Of a DNA stretch of 64,000 nt, positions 27,855 through 36,714 are shown in pieces. This DNA comes from Rhizobiaceae bacterium (GTDB taxonomy: Bacteria > Pseudomonadota > Alphaproteobacteria > Rhizobiales > Rhizobiaceae): positions 143,281-207,280 of the forward strand of contig JAILWO010000005.1 in the NCBI GenBank assembly GCA_025698895.1, in the 5' to 3' direction. The notes beneath the pieces were generated by a model that ran no database searches, was not told where the DNA came from, and saw only the letters and a list, made by a program, of their open reading frames with translations. Made by a program: the position numbers and the translations under genes. Position 1 is the first letter of the stretch; every line of letters starts with the position of its first letter.

Positions 27855-28616
27855 ATGCGCGGACTGAAAGGCAAGAGAGTAATCGTCACGGGTGGCGGAA
27901 GCGGAATCGGGCGGGCGATCTGCACCCGCTTCGCCGAGGAAGGAGCCGAGGTTGCGGTTTTCGACCTCAATGAAGAAGGTGCCCGGCAAACCGTCGGAAC
28001 GATCGAAGATGCAGGCGGCAAGGCTCGTGCTTACACCGTCGACATCACCGACCGCAAGGCAGTGGACGCCGCAGTGGCCGAGTTCGAGGCCGGCGGGCCG
28101 ATCGACGTTCTCGTTAACAATGCCGGATGGGATGAGATCAAGCCGTTCCTCGAGACCGATCTTGATCTGTGGAAGAAGATCATAGACATCAACCTCTACG
28201 GCCCTCTTCATATGCATCATGCTGTTCTTCCGGGCATGGTAAGGAATGGGTCCGGCCGCGTCGTGAACATCAGTTCGGATGCGGGCCGCGTCGGCTCCTC
28301 GGGCGAGGCGGTCTATTCGGCCTGCAAAGGTGGCATCATTTCCTTTACCAAGACTGTCGCGCGGGAATTGGCCCGCAAGGGCATTCAGCTCAACGCGGTC
28401 GCGCCCGGTCCGACAGACACCCCGCTATTCGCAGAAGTCGCCAAGGGCGAAGCCGGAGAGAAGATTGCGGAAGGCCTTAAACGGGCGATCCCCATGAGAC
28501 GTCTCGCCCAGCCGACGGACTATCCCGGGATTGTGTGTTTCCTCGCCTCGGACGATGCCGGATTCATAACCGGACAGGTCATTTCCGTATCGGGCGGGCT
28601 GTCAATGCACGGTTGA
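27855..28616 (+). CDS. BadH-like SDR (2-hydroxycyclohexanecarboxyl-CoA dehydrogenase type)
   Basis: A 253-residue SDR very similar in pattern to Rhodopseudomonas palustris BadH, which oxidises 2-hydroxycyclohexane-1-carboxyl-CoA. Shared stretches include VLVNNAGWDEIKPF, LHMHHAVLPGMV, RVGSSGEAVYSACKGG and DDAGFITGQVISVSGGLSM. The Rossmann motif TGGGSGIGRA and the Tyr/Lys pair (YSACK) are intact. The ATG follows AAGGAGAAACGGG. It is transcribed divergently from the TetR fusion, with site E between, and is followed by an intrinsic terminator, so it is a single-gene unit. An alicyclic substrate is plausible but no BadI-like ring hydrolase is evident. Confidence 0.9.
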   Translation: MRGLKGKRVIVTGGGSGIGRAICTRFAEEGAEVAVFDLNEEGARQTVGTIEDAGGKARAYTVDITDRKAVDAAVAEFEAGGPIDVLVNNAGWDEIKPFLETDLDLWKKIIDINLYGPLHMHHAVLPGMVRNGSGRVVNISSDAGRVGSSGEAVYSACKGGIISFTKTVARELARKGIQLNAVAPGPTDTPLFAEVAKGEAGEKIAEGLKRAIPMRRLAQPTDYPGIVCFLASDDAGFITGQVISVSGGLSMHG

Positions 28617-28669
28617 CAGCCCGGCGGTGCTTTCCGGTTCCAAACGATGTCAAGGTTTCCTCCCCACCT

Positions 28670-28696
28670 GGCCGCATTCAGTGCGGCCCCTTTTTT
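28670..28696 (+). terminator. Intrinsic terminator after the BadH-like gene
   Basis: The stem GGCCGCA (28670-28676) pairs with TGCGGCC (28682-28688) around the loop TTCAG, followed by CC and six T residues. This is a textbook Rho-independent terminator and separates the BadH-like gene from the downstream ligase operon. Confidence 0.88.
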
Positions 28697-28713
28697 AGGT
28701 CAGAAGATCCGTA

Positions 28714-30651
28714 ATGTTCGAGGCCGACCAAACCATCAAGGAAACAAGTACGCTCGCGGCATTCATGGACCGTTGTGGCGTTGCGAACTACGAGGAATTG
28801 GTCGAACGCGCAGACAGTGACCCGGATTGGTTCTGGACGCAGATTCTCGACCTCACCCGCATTCGATTCGCCCGCCCGTACGACCGTCTGCGCGAGATCG
28901 GCGACGGACCGGAGAACATCCGCTGGGGAATCGGCGGCGCACTGAATCTCACCGAAACCTGTCTCGACGCGCACATCGAGAAGGGGCTCGGCGATAAGAC
29001 AGCGATCGACTGGGTGGGCGAAGACGGCAGCCGCCAGCAATGGAGCTATTCCCGGCTTGCCGAGGAAGCCGCGCGCGTTGCCTCCGCCCTCTCGGCGCGT
29101 GGAGTGAGGCCCAGCCAGGGCGTCGGCATCTACATGCCGATGATCCCCGAAATCGAGGCCGCGCTTCTGGGCATCGCGCGGCTGGGCGCCGTAGCGGTCC
29201 CGCTATTTTCGGGGTTTGCGCCGCATGCCATCGTCACCCGCCTGAACGACGCCCGTGCCGTTGCCGTGCTGACTGCGGATGCGACGCCCCGGCGGGGCAA
29301 GCCGGTCTGGATGGAAGCCACCCTGGCCGAGGCACTGGCGGAGGTGCCCTCGGTGCATACCGTGTTCAGCCTGCGGCGCTTCGGCGGCCCAGTGGCCGAT
29401 CCGGCCCGCGATCTCGACTGGCAGGAAACCGTCGCTAAGGCCGACGCGACGCGGCCGGCGCATCCGGTGGAGACCGACGCACCGCTGCTCATCGCCTACA
29501 CCTCGGGCACCACCGGCAAGCCCAAGGGGGTGGTTCACACGCATTTGGGCGTACAGGCCAAGGCCACGGCCGATTTTCTGCTGTGTCTCGATCTAAAGCC
29601 CGATGATCGGCATCTTTGGATGACGGACATGGGTTGGGTGATGGGGCCCCTCACGCTGATTTCGGTGCTGCTTGCGGGCGCCACGTTGGTGCTCGCCGAA
29701 GGAGCGCCCTCGATGCCGGGCGATCCCTTCCGCCTACTGCGGCTGGCCGCCGAGAACAAAGTTACTCATATGGGCGTTGCCCCAACGCTGGTGCGGCAAT
29801 TCATGACGCAGGATCCCGCGCCGCTGCGGGGGTACGATCTTTCCGCACTGCGTATCGTCGCCTCGACCGGAGAGCCCTGGACCGAAGATGCCTGGCTTTG
29901 GCACCTGGAGCATATCTGCCGGCACCACGCGGTACCGCTCAACATTTCGGGTGGAACCGAGCTCTTCGGCGCAATTCTTTCCTCGACCGTACTGCACGAG
30001 GTGAAGCCGGGTGGCTTTTCGGGTCAGGCGCTGGGCGTCGGTGCCAAGGTGCTGCGCGTGGACGGCAGCGAGGCTGCGCCGGGCGAGGTCGGCGAATTGG
30101 TCGTCACCCGGCCGCCGATGGGGCTGACGCCGACGATCTGGGGCGACAAAAAGCGCTATCTCGACACCTACTGGTCCACGTTTCCCGGCATCTGGCGCCA
30201 TGGCGACTGGGCGCGGCGCGATCCGGACGGCACCTGGTTTATCCTCGGCCGTTCCGATGACACGCTGAACATTGCCGGCAAGCGCATCGGGCCACCGGAG
30301 ATCGAGGCGGCGCTGACCGAAACGGGGAAAGTTGTAGATGCAGCGGCGATACCCGTCCCCGACCCCATAAAGGGTACAACGGTGATTTGCATCTGCGTCA
30401 CGGCGCCCGGTGTGACGCCCGATGACAGGCTCGTCGAGCAGCTCAAGGACCGCGTCGGCGAGGTGGTTTCGAGGCCCTTCCGCCCGAGCGAGATCCATTT
30501 CGTCGAGGCGCTGCCCAAGACCCGCAGCATGAAGACGATGCGCCGGATCGTGCGCGCCGCCTTCCTGGACGAGGATCCGGGCGACCTCTCCTCGATCAGC
30601 AATCCCGAAACGATGGAGGCCATCGCGGCCCTGAGAAAGGACAAGCCATGA
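28714..30651 (+). CDS. AMP-forming acyl-CoA synthetase (acetyl-CoA synthetase-like)
   Basis: A 645-residue ANL-superfamily ligase that activates a carboxylic acid via an acyl-adenylate. The P-loop YTSGTTGKPKGVVHTH, the A5-like ISGGTELFG, the hinge GRSDDTLNIAGKRIGP and the C-terminal lysine region LPKTRSMKTMRR are all present. Its length and N-terminal domain are nearer to acetyl-CoA synthetase and AtuH-like enzymes than to FadD. It begins 18 bases after the terminator and overlaps the NmrA-like gene by four bases. Acid substrate unknown. Confidence 0.93.
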   Translation: MFEADQTIKETSTLAAFMDRCGVANYEELVERADSDPDWFWTQILDLTRIRFARPYDRLREIGDGPENIRWGIGGALNLTETCLDAHIEKGLGDKTAIDWVGEDGSRQQWSYSRLAEEAARVASALSARGVRPSQGVGIYMPMIPEIEAALLGIARLGAVAVPLFSGFAPHAIVTRLNDARAVAVLTADATPRRGKPVWMEATLAEALAEVPSVHTVFSLRRFGGPVADPARDLDWQETVAKADATRPAHPVETDAPLLIAYTSGTTGKPKGVVHTHLGVQAKATADFLLCLDLKPDDRHLWMTDMGWVMGPLTLISVLLAGATLVLAEGAPSMPGDPFRLLRLAAENKVTHMGVAPTLVRQFMTQDPAPLRGYDLSALRIVASTGEPWTEDAWLWHLEHICRHHAVPLNISGGTELFGAILSSTVLHEVKPGGFSGQALGVGAKVLRVDGSEAAPGEVGELVVTRPPMGLTPTIWGDKKRYLDTYWSTFPGIWRHGDWARRDPDGTWFILGRSDDTLNIAGKRIGPPEIEAALTETGKVVDAAAIPVPDPIKGTTVICICVTAPGVTPDDRLVEQLKDRVGEVVSRPFRPSEIHFVEALPKTRSMKTMRRIVRAAFLDEDPGDLSSISNPETMEAIAALRKDKP

Positions 30652-31502
30652 TCACGGTCTTCGGAGCCACGGGCACCACCGGCGCGCCACTGGTGGAAGC
30701 GCTTCTCACCAGGGGCGCGAGGCTGCGTGCCGTCACCGGCCAGCCTGCGAAGGCCACGGCGCTGGTGGCGAAGGGTTGCGATGCCGCCGTGGCGGATTTC
30801 GGCGACCGCGACGCTTTGGAACGCGCCTGCCAAGGAGCGGAGAAGGCCTATCTCGTGACGCCGCCGCATCAGGACATGCGCCGCTGGAAGGCCAATGCCA
30901 TCGTCGCGGCCAAGGCGGCGGGCGTGCGCCATGTGGTCATGTCCACCGGACTCGGTGCTTCGCCCAGGGCGCGGCTGACCTTCGGGATGTGGCATTCCGA
31001 AAGCCAGGAACTGCTGAAGGACAGCGGCATGGACTGGACCTTGGTTCAGCCCACCTATTTCATGCAAAACCTTCTGTGGCAGGCTGAAAACATCGTCTCC
31101 GATGGCGTCTATTATGACGATCTGGGTGGGCCGGTGGCGTGGGTCGACGCCCGTGACATCGCCGATGTGGCGGTCGAGGCGCTGCTTGGCGCGGGCCATG
31201 CTGGCAAGGCCTATGGCCTGACGGGCGCGGAGGCGTTGACCGGCGAGGAGATCGCCTCTCTCCTCAGCGAGGCGACAGGCCGCGCGGTGACATGCGCCTC
31301 CTTGCCGCCGAATCAGGCCAAGGCGCAGATGATTGCGAACGGCATGCACCCCGACGTCGCCGCCGCCATGGTGGAGTTGGCCTCGCTCGCAGCCAAGGGC
31401 TATCTCGCCGGCATTGAGACCACGGTCAGCGAGGTGCTCGGCCGCCCGGCGCGCCGCTTCCGCGACTTTGTGGCCGGGAACAGGCATGCCTACGTCGGAT
31501 AA
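30648..31502 (+). CDS. NmrA-like NAD(P)-binding protein
   Basis: A 284-residue atypical SDR beginning MITVFGATGTTGAPLVEALL, a typical GxxGxxG dinucleotide motif. GVRHVVMSTGLGAS, DWTLVQPTYFMQN and VDARDIADVAVEALL match the NmrA/azoreductase-like family. It overlaps the ligase gene by four bases and the AraC gene by 17. Whether it is an enzyme or a redox sensor is unclear. Confidence 0.9.
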   Translation: MITVFGATGTTGAPLVEALLTRGARLRAVTGQPAKATALVAKGCDAAVADFGDRDALERACQGAEKAYLVTPPHQDMRRWKANAIVAAKAAGVRHVVMSTGLGASPRARLTFGMWHSESQELLKDSGMDWTLVQPTYFMQNLLWQAENIVSDGVYYDDLGGPVAWVDARDIADVAVEALLGAGHAGKAYGLTGAEALTGEEIASLLSEATGRAVTCASLPPNQAKAQMIANGMHPDVAAAMVELASLAAKGYLAGIETTVSEVLGRPARRFRDFVAGNRHAYVG

Positions 31503-32226
31503 GGCGGCGCCCGCGCCGCTTTATCTCGAGCTCGCGCCGCCGGCCGGGGCCCCCGCCCAGATCGACCATTTCTTCGTCTACTGCGATTGCGGCCTCTTGT
31601 CGGGTCCCGGCACCGGCCGCTTCGCCACCGATCTCTTTACGCTTTCCCTGACGCTGCGCGGCGGAGCCGATCGCGGCCCCCGCCCGCGCCTCGACCTCGA
31701 ACCGCCCCGCCCCGCCTTCAGCCCGCGCCGCGCGCCCTTCGAGGGCGCGATCGCCGGAATGCGCCTCGACGCCGCGCCCCACCTTCTCCCCTCCGAAGGG
31801 AATCTGGACGCGCTGACCCTTGCTCTTCTGGCAGTGGCGGGGAACGGTGAGGCCTGGGCGCCGCTTGTTGCGGCACTCGACCAGCTCGCCTGCGACCTGA
31901 CCTTCTCCGGCTGCCACTCCGCCCCCGCCAGCGCGCGAAGTGAACGGCGTCGCGTCCGCGCGGCCACCGGCATGTCGCGGCGGCGGCTCGCTGCCACCCG
32001 GCGTTTCCGGACCCTGCTGGACGGGCTTGCGGCGCGCGATCAGGCGTTAAGCGAACTGGCGCTCGATGCAGGGTACTACGACCAGTCGCACATGTCGGCC
32101 GTCTGCCGCGCCTTCGCCGACGCCCCACCGGGCGTGCTCCGCCGCCTTGCCCGCGCGCGGCCCTCTGGCCGTTTCTTCCAAGATCAGGGACTCGAAACCC
32201 GCCTAAGACTGCTCATCGATCCCTGA
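31486..32226 (+). CDS. AraC-type HTH regulator
   Basis: A 246-residue protein with a Pro/Arg-rich N-terminal half of unknown type and an AraC/XylS-like DNA-binding region in roughly the last 95 residues. GMSRRRLAATRRFRTLL and LSELALDAGYYDQSHMSAVC are the two recognition helices, the latter a classic AraC second helix-turn-helix. The ATG at 31486 lies within the end of the NmrA-like gene, so the regulator is co-expressed with the ligase operon. Its ligand and targets are not visible. Confidence 0.85.
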   Translation: MPTSDKAAPAPLYLELAPPAGAPAQIDHFFVYCDCGLLSGPGTGRFATDLFTLSLTLRGGADRGPRPRLDLEPPRPAFSPRRAPFEGAIAGMRLDAAPHLLPSEGNLDALTLALLAVAGNGEAWAPLVAALDQLACDLTFSGCHSAPASARSERRRVRAATGMSRRRLAATRRFRTLLDGLAARDQALSELALDAGYYDQSHMSAVCRAFADAPPGVLRRLARARPSGRFFQDQGLETRLRLLIDP

Positions 32227-32243
32227 CGAGGAGCAGACAGGCC

Positions 32244-32699
32244 ATGCCCGGTTTCGAGCCGAAGAACCCCGAATTCGACGCACGCGTGCGCGACAGTTTC
32301 GGACGCCAGAAGGTGATGCACACGCTGGGCATCACCATTGCCGACCTGTCGCCCGGACGCATCGTTCTGGAGATGGCGCACAACGACGCGCTGACCCAGC
32401 AGCACGGCTTCGTTCACGCCGGCATCGTCTCGACAGCGCTCGACAGCGCTTGCGGCTACGCCGCCTTCTCGCTGATGCCGGCCGAAGCGGCGGTGCTGAC
32501 CGTGGAGTTCAAAATCAACCTCCTCAACCCAGCCGACGGCGAGTGCTTCCGCTTCCAGGCCGAGGTGGTCAAACCGGGTCGCACCCTCACCATCTGCGAG
32601 GCGCGCGCCCATGCGCTGAAGGGCGGGGCGGAGAAGCTGGTCGCCACGATGACCGGTACGGTGATGGCGCTGTTCGGACGGACGGGTGTCAGCGGATAG
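32244..32699 (+). CDS. PaaI-type hotdog thioesterase
   Basis: A 151-residue hotdog thioesterase with QQHGFVHAGIVSTALDSACG, the conserved N-terminal helix and HxGxxxxxxD-like catalytic segment of PaaI proteins, and VEFKINLLNPADGE. It would hydrolyse acyl-CoA to recover CoA. It is 17 bases after the AraC gene. Its last 30 codons are repeated at 45782-45870 as a stranded remnant, marking the left boundary of the 13-kb repeat-flanked module. Confidence 0.92.
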   Translation: MPGFEPKNPEFDARVRDSFGRQKVMHTLGITIADLSPGRIVLEMAHNDALTQQHGFVHAGIVSTALDSACGYAAFSLMPAEAAVLTVEFKINLLNPADGECFRFQAEVVKPGRTLTICEARAHALKGGAEKLVATMTGTVMALFGRTGVSG

Positions 32700-33015
32700 G
32701 CGCAGTCGAGGCAGGCCTCAGCTGGCCTCGCGCTCGATCCAGGTCTCCAGGACGTGGCGCTGGATCTTGCCGCTGGTCGAGCGCGGGAAGTCTTCGCAAG
32801 CGATGAAGCGGATCTCGCGCGGCCGTTTTTAGCCGGCCAGTTGATCGCGGCAAAGCCGCTTCAGCTCGTCGGCGTCAGGGCTGCCGACGTGCCCGTGCCA
32901 CGGAGGCCACCGGGCGTTCGCCCCAGCGCAGGTCCCCGGCCTTTACGACGGCGGCATCGATCACCTGCGGATTCGCCAGCAGCACCCGCTCGATCTCGGC
33001 CGGATAGACGTTCTC
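32611..33015. repeat. Direct repeat, left copy (about 405 bp)
   Basis: This segment matches 45782-46186 in the same orientation at about 94 percent by my base-by-base comparison. It covers the last part of the intact thioesterase gene and a truncated copy of the 3-prime end of the CoA ligase gene. The single indel is one extra base in the GTGCCCGTGCC stretch. Mismatches concentrate in the nonfunctional part of each copy. Confidence 0.9.
32718..33015 (-). pseudogene. Truncated CoA-ligase 3-prime fragment
   Basis: This is the last 100 or so codons of the acyl-CoA ligase intact at 45889-47418, ending with WIEREAS. It carries a TAA stop where the intact gene has TAT for Tyr (LAGY) and a one-base insertion further upstream, and the homology ends abruptly near 33015. 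It cannot make a functional protein. Confidence 0.88.
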
Positions 33016-33374
33016 GCCGTCCACGGCGAGAGGCTCTTATGAGGACCCGCCTGGAGTGGCCGAGTTCTCGACTTACGGCTACATAGCCTCGGATTGAAAC
33101 CCCCGGATTTTATCCGCTCAAACCGCAGTGCGATAGTCGATACCCGAAAGCGCTATTCGGCTGGGCTCCGGGCCGCCAACAGTCTCGCCGAGAGGCGAAC
33201 ATCGATGCGGACTTCGCAATCCGCTACGGCACCGCATTTTTTCGGCAGCGTAAACCGACCGTCGGCTCCGATAATCAATCCGAGCGCCCGCCTGACCCCA
33301 GAGATTTGCCGGTCTCATGACCGCCGCTGGGATGACGCTTGAGGGGCAGCTGCAGCCCCCTGTCAGGCACCGGA
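33016..33374. other. No recognisable gene
   Basis: About 360 bases between the end of the left repeat copy and the stop codon of the dehydrogenase at 33375. Short frames on both strands have no family resemblance. GGGGC and GCCCC (around 33344-33359) could form a short hairpin without a T tract. The stretch may be leftover from the rearrangement that created the repeats. Confidence 0.5.
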
Positions 33375-34541
33375 TCAGAACGCACCGACGCCGGTGAGGT
33401 TGCGTCCGATCACCAGCTTCTGGATTTCCGTGGTGCCATCGGGGATCGGCATCACCTTGGCATTGCGGAAGTGCCGTTCTACCGGGAATTCCTTGGTGAT
33501 CCCATTACCGCCGTGGATTTGCACCGCCTTCCCGGTGATCTCAACAGACATCTCTGTGGCGTACCACTTTGCCATCGAGGTCTGAGTGTCGCAGCGGACG
33601 CCAAGATCAAGAAGCTTCAACCCGCGCTGGCAGAGAAGCCGAGCAGCGTCGAGCTGGGTGGCCATGTCGGCCAGGTAGCCCTGGATCAACTGATGCCCGG
33701 CGATCGGCTTGCCGTGCTGGTGGCGGTCCTTCGCATAGGTCACCGCGCATTCCAGAGCCGCCTGGCCGATCCCGATGCTGGTGAGGCCTACGAAGACTCG
33801 CGCGCTCTCGAACAACTTCAGTGTTTGGAAGAGCCCACTGCCCGGCTGGCCCAGCACGTGGTCCGAAGTGGTTTCGGCGCGGTCGAAGAAGAGTTCGCAA
33901 GTCGAGGCGCCCACCAGGCCCAGCTTGCGCAGTTCGCGGCTTTCGTACTTGCCGGCGTCGCGGTCAACGATCACCATCGATATACCGCCGTCCAGATTGC
34001 AGACCACGATGGCGAAATCCGACTGTGCACCGTTCGAGATCCACAACTTTTGACCACTGATGAAGATTTTTTCGCCCTCGCGCGTGCCCCGACACTTCAC
34101 CTCGCGTACGTTTGAGCCCACCTCTGGCTCGGAGATGCAGGTGCAGGCGATGCGCTCGCTGCGCAGAAGCGGCTTTAGATAAATCTCCTTCTGCTCGGGG
34201 CTGCCCAGAAGGCTGAGGGCGAAGGCGGCATGGCCCTGGATCAGAACGGCGATCGCCAGGTCGGGCCAGATGCGCGCCAGTTCCTCATACAGAATACCGT
34301 AGCTCATCCGGTCCATGCCTGCGCCGCCATCTTCCTCGGGGATCAAGCCGCTGATCAGTCCGAACTCCTCGACCTTGGCGAACAAGCCTTTCAGCGTGTC
34401 CGCGTCCGGCGGATGGCCCAGAGCTTCGTATTTCTCCGTCAGCGGGGCGAATTCGGCCTCGGCCATCTTGCGGAAGTTCTCCAGCAACATGCGCTGGTCG
34501 TCGGTATAGATTGCCTGAGCGGCGGCGATCACGTTTTCCAT
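33375..34541 (-). CDS. Acyl-CoA dehydrogenase with DGT loop
   Basis: A 388-residue acyl-CoA dehydrogenase. The FAD/substrate loop is ISEPEVGSNVREVK and the late segment is IHGGNGITKEFPVERHFRNA. The catalytic loop reads IPDGTTEIQ, with Asp where most family members have Glu, and helix G has FESARVFVG without the isovaleryl-type Glu-Arg pair. The base may therefore be Asp. It is last in the minus-strand operon hydratase-thiolase-dehydrogenase, 15 bases after the thiolase. Confidence 0.92.
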   Translation of the reverse strand: MENVIAAAQAIYTDDQRMLLENFRKMAEAEFAPLTEKYEALGHPPDADTLKGLFAKVEEFGLISGLIPEEDGGAGMDRMSYGILYEELARIWPDLAIAVLIQGHAAFALSLLGSPEQKEIYLKPLLRSERIACTCISEPEVGSNVREVKCRGTREGEKIFISGQKLWISNGAQSDFAIVVCNLDGGISMVIVDRDAGKYESRELRKLGLVGASTCELFFDRAETTSDHVLGQPGSGLFQTLKLFESARVFVGLTSIGIGQAALECAVTYAKDRHQHGKPIAGHQLIQGYLADMATQLDAARLLCQRGLKLLDLGVRCDTQTSMAKWYATEMSVEITGKAVQIHGGNGITKEFPVERHFRNAKVMPIPDGTTEIQKLVIGRNLTGVGAF

Positions 34542-34556
34542 TGTTGTCTACCTGTG

Positions 34557-35795
34557 TTAGCGGCCCAAAATGGTGACGCAGGCGGTGGCTTCCTCGACTC
34601 CGTGCAATCCGCCACCGTTTTCGGCGATTGCGTTCTGCGCGCCCTCGACCTGACGCGCGCCGGCCTCCCCGCGCAGCTGCGTGACCAGTTCGAAAATCTG
34701 CCCGATCCCGGTGGCCCCGACCGGGTGGCCCTTGGATTCGAGCCCGCCCGAGGGGTTCACCGGGATGCGCCCGCCGATCTTCGTCTCGCCGCGCAGGCTG
34801 GCCGGGCCACCCTCTCCGAATTCGACAAACCCGAGGTTCTCGATCTGGATAACTTCGCCCACGGCGGTTGCGTCATGCACCTCGGCAACGGACATGTCCT
34901 CCGGGCCAAGTCCGGCCTGTTCATAGGCCTGAAGCGCGGCAAGGCGGGTCAGGTGGTTCTTGAAGTCCTCGGGCGGACGGTCGGTGCCGGACCGCAGGAT
35001 CGCCGCCTTGACCTTGATCGCACGCGCTGGATCGAGACCCAGCCGCTTGAGTCCCTCGCCGGTGCACAGCAGGGCTGCCGCCGCGCCATCGGAGATCGGG
35101 GCGCACATCGGCAGGGTCAGCGGGTAGGAAATGGGCGGCGCGGCCAGAACCTGTTCAATGCTCATTGAATCACGGTACTGGGCCAGCGGGTTATGCGCGG
35201 AATGCGCATGGTTCTTTGCGGCGACGGCGGCGAATTGTTCCTGCGTTGTGCCGAAGGTCTTCATGTGCAGCCGCGCGAAGCCGGCATAGACATCCATGAA
35301 CACGCTGTAAGGCTTGGGCGATTTCGAGCCTTCGGGTTCCTCGACCCCAGCGCCCAGATCGGCCAGGCGCTGCGCGACCTCTTCGCCGTTGCTAACATCC
35401 CAGCCGCTGTCGAAGGCCGAGAACATCAGCGCCCGGTCGTCGGAATACATCTTCTCGGCGCCGACCGCGAGGCAGCAATCGCCATTGGCCGCCTTGAGGA
35501 AGTCGATCGCCAGCTTGAACGCGGTCGAGGCGCTGGCACAGGCATTCTCGACGTTGACGACCGGGATACCCTGGATACCCATCTCGCGTAGCGCGATCTC
35601 GCCGCGGATCATGTGCTGGCGTTCCATGTGGCCTTGGACGGCGTTGGAGAAGAAGGCGCCCTCGATCCGGTTGGCCGCGAGCCCGGCATCTTCGAGCGCC
35701 GCATTGACGGCTTCGCACGTCATGTCCTTGACCGACTTGTCGCGGAACTTTCCGAACGGCGTCATCCCGACGCCAACCACGTAAATATCCTGCAT
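34557..35795 (-). CDS. SCP2-type thiolase
   Basis: A 412-residue thiolase of the SCP2 branch, beginning MQDIYVVGVGMTPFG at the ATG preceded by GGAGGG. The nucleophilic Cys is in NVENACASASTAF, and the C-terminal NPSGGLESKGHPVGATG is complete. At the HDxF position it reads VHDATAVGE. It resembles, but is clearly distinct from, the thiolase at 10298. Operon with the upstream hydratase (17-base gap) and downstream dehydrogenase. Confidence 0.92.
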   Translation of the reverse strand: MQDIYVVGVGMTPFGKFRDKSVKDMTCEAVNAALEDAGLAANRIEGAFFSNAVQGHMERQHMIRGEIALREMGIQGIPVVNVENACASASTAFKLAIDFLKAANGDCCLAVGAEKMYSDDRALMFSAFDSGWDVSNGEEVAQRLADLGAGVEEPEGSKSPKPYSVFMDVYAGFARLHMKTFGTTQEQFAAVAAKNHAHSAHNPLAQYRDSMSIEQVLAAPPISYPLTLPMCAPISDGAAAALLCTGEGLKRLGLDPARAIKVKAAILRSGTDRPPEDFKNHLTRLAALQAYEQAGLGPEDMSVAEVHDATAVGEVIQIENLGFVEFGEGGPASLRGETKIGGRIPVNPSGGLESKGHPVGATGIGQIFELVTQLRGEAGARQVEGAQNAIAENGGGLHGVEEATACVTILGR

Positions 35796-35812
35796 CGTAC
35801 TTCCCTCCGGGC

Positions 35813-36604
35813 TCAGTAGCCCCTGAATTGCGGTTTGCGTTTCTCGGCAAAGGCCGCGAGCCCTTCCCGGATGTCCCACGAGCGCATGTGCGCACGCAGG
35901 TTCAGCATTTCCTCGGCCAGGGCGGCGGGCTCGTCCACGTTCATCGCCCGGTTCGCCACGGCCTTCATCCGCCGCAGCACGGCGGGGCTCTTCTCGGCAA
36001 GTTTGTCAGTGAAGGCCTGCACCGTGTCGCGTAGCTCGTCATCGGGCACGACCTTGTTCACAAGCCCCCAGTCCATCATCTCGCGGGCCGAGACGTGTTC
36101 GCCCGAGAACAAGAGGTACTTGGCGCGGTTGAGCCCGATCCGGCGCGGCAGAATGGCGGCGCCGCCGGCTCCGGGGAAGACGCCGAAGTTGGAATGGGCG
36201 TCGCCGAGTTTCGCGCTTTCGGCTGCGAACACCAGATCGCAGGCCATCACCATTTCCAGGCCGCCCGCCAGGGTCAGGCCGTTAACCGCGGCGATCACCG
36301 GCTTGGGGCCGCTGCGGATGAGTCCGAAAGCGTGATCCACGCGATCGAGCAGATCCGGCTCGCCCGGCTTCAACTCGGCCTCGCTCACCTCCTTGAGATC
36401 GGCTCCGGCGCAGAAGGCGCGGCCCGAACCGGTGAGCGCCACCGCGCGCACCTCGTCGTCGGTCATCGCCTGGACAAGCGCCCCGGCCATCTCGTCGAGC
36501 ATCTGCATCGACATCGCGTTCATCTGCTCGCTGCGCCGAAAGGTGATCCACTGGGTTTGCCCAACGCGTTTGACCGACACGGTCTTTCGATCTTCAGTCA
36601 ACAT
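35813..36604 (-). CDS. Enoyl-CoA hydratase/isomerase family protein
   Basis: A 263-residue crotonase-fold protein beginning MLTEDRKTVSVKRVG. RRSEQMNAMSMQML, AFCAGADLKEVSEAE and NGLTLAGGLEMVMACD are the family signatures. Its AGGAGG ribosome-binding site lies unusually close to the ATG (two bases). First gene of the minus-strand operon, divergent from the racemase-like gene across 110 bases that lack the shared operator motif. Confidence 0.92.
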   Translation of the reverse strand: MLTEDRKTVSVKRVGQTQWITFRRSEQMNAMSMQMLDEMAGALVQAMTDDEVRAVALTGSGRAFCAGADLKEVSEAELKPGEPDLLDRVDHAFGLIRSGPKPVIAAVNGLTLAGGLEMVMACDLVFAAESAKLGDAHSNFGVFPGAGGAAILPRRIGLNRAKYLLFSGEHVSAREMMDWGLVNKVVPDDELRDTVQAFTDKLAEKSPAVLRRMKAVANRAMNVDEPAALAEEMLNLRAHMRSWDIREGLAAFAEKRKPQFRGY

Positions 36605-36714
36605 AACCTCCTGAAGACATTGCAAAAAATGGTGATTTTTGGGGTTGATCTCCGGCGCCGCGCGCGGTGGAATGAGGGGCCCGCACGCGGGCGGAACAAG
36701 GATGGGAGGCGGCG

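Noticed and set aside
33342..33360. GGGGC/GCCCC hairpin downstream of the dehydrogenase at 33375
   Set aside because: Five-base stem and no T tract in either direction; not enough to call a terminator.
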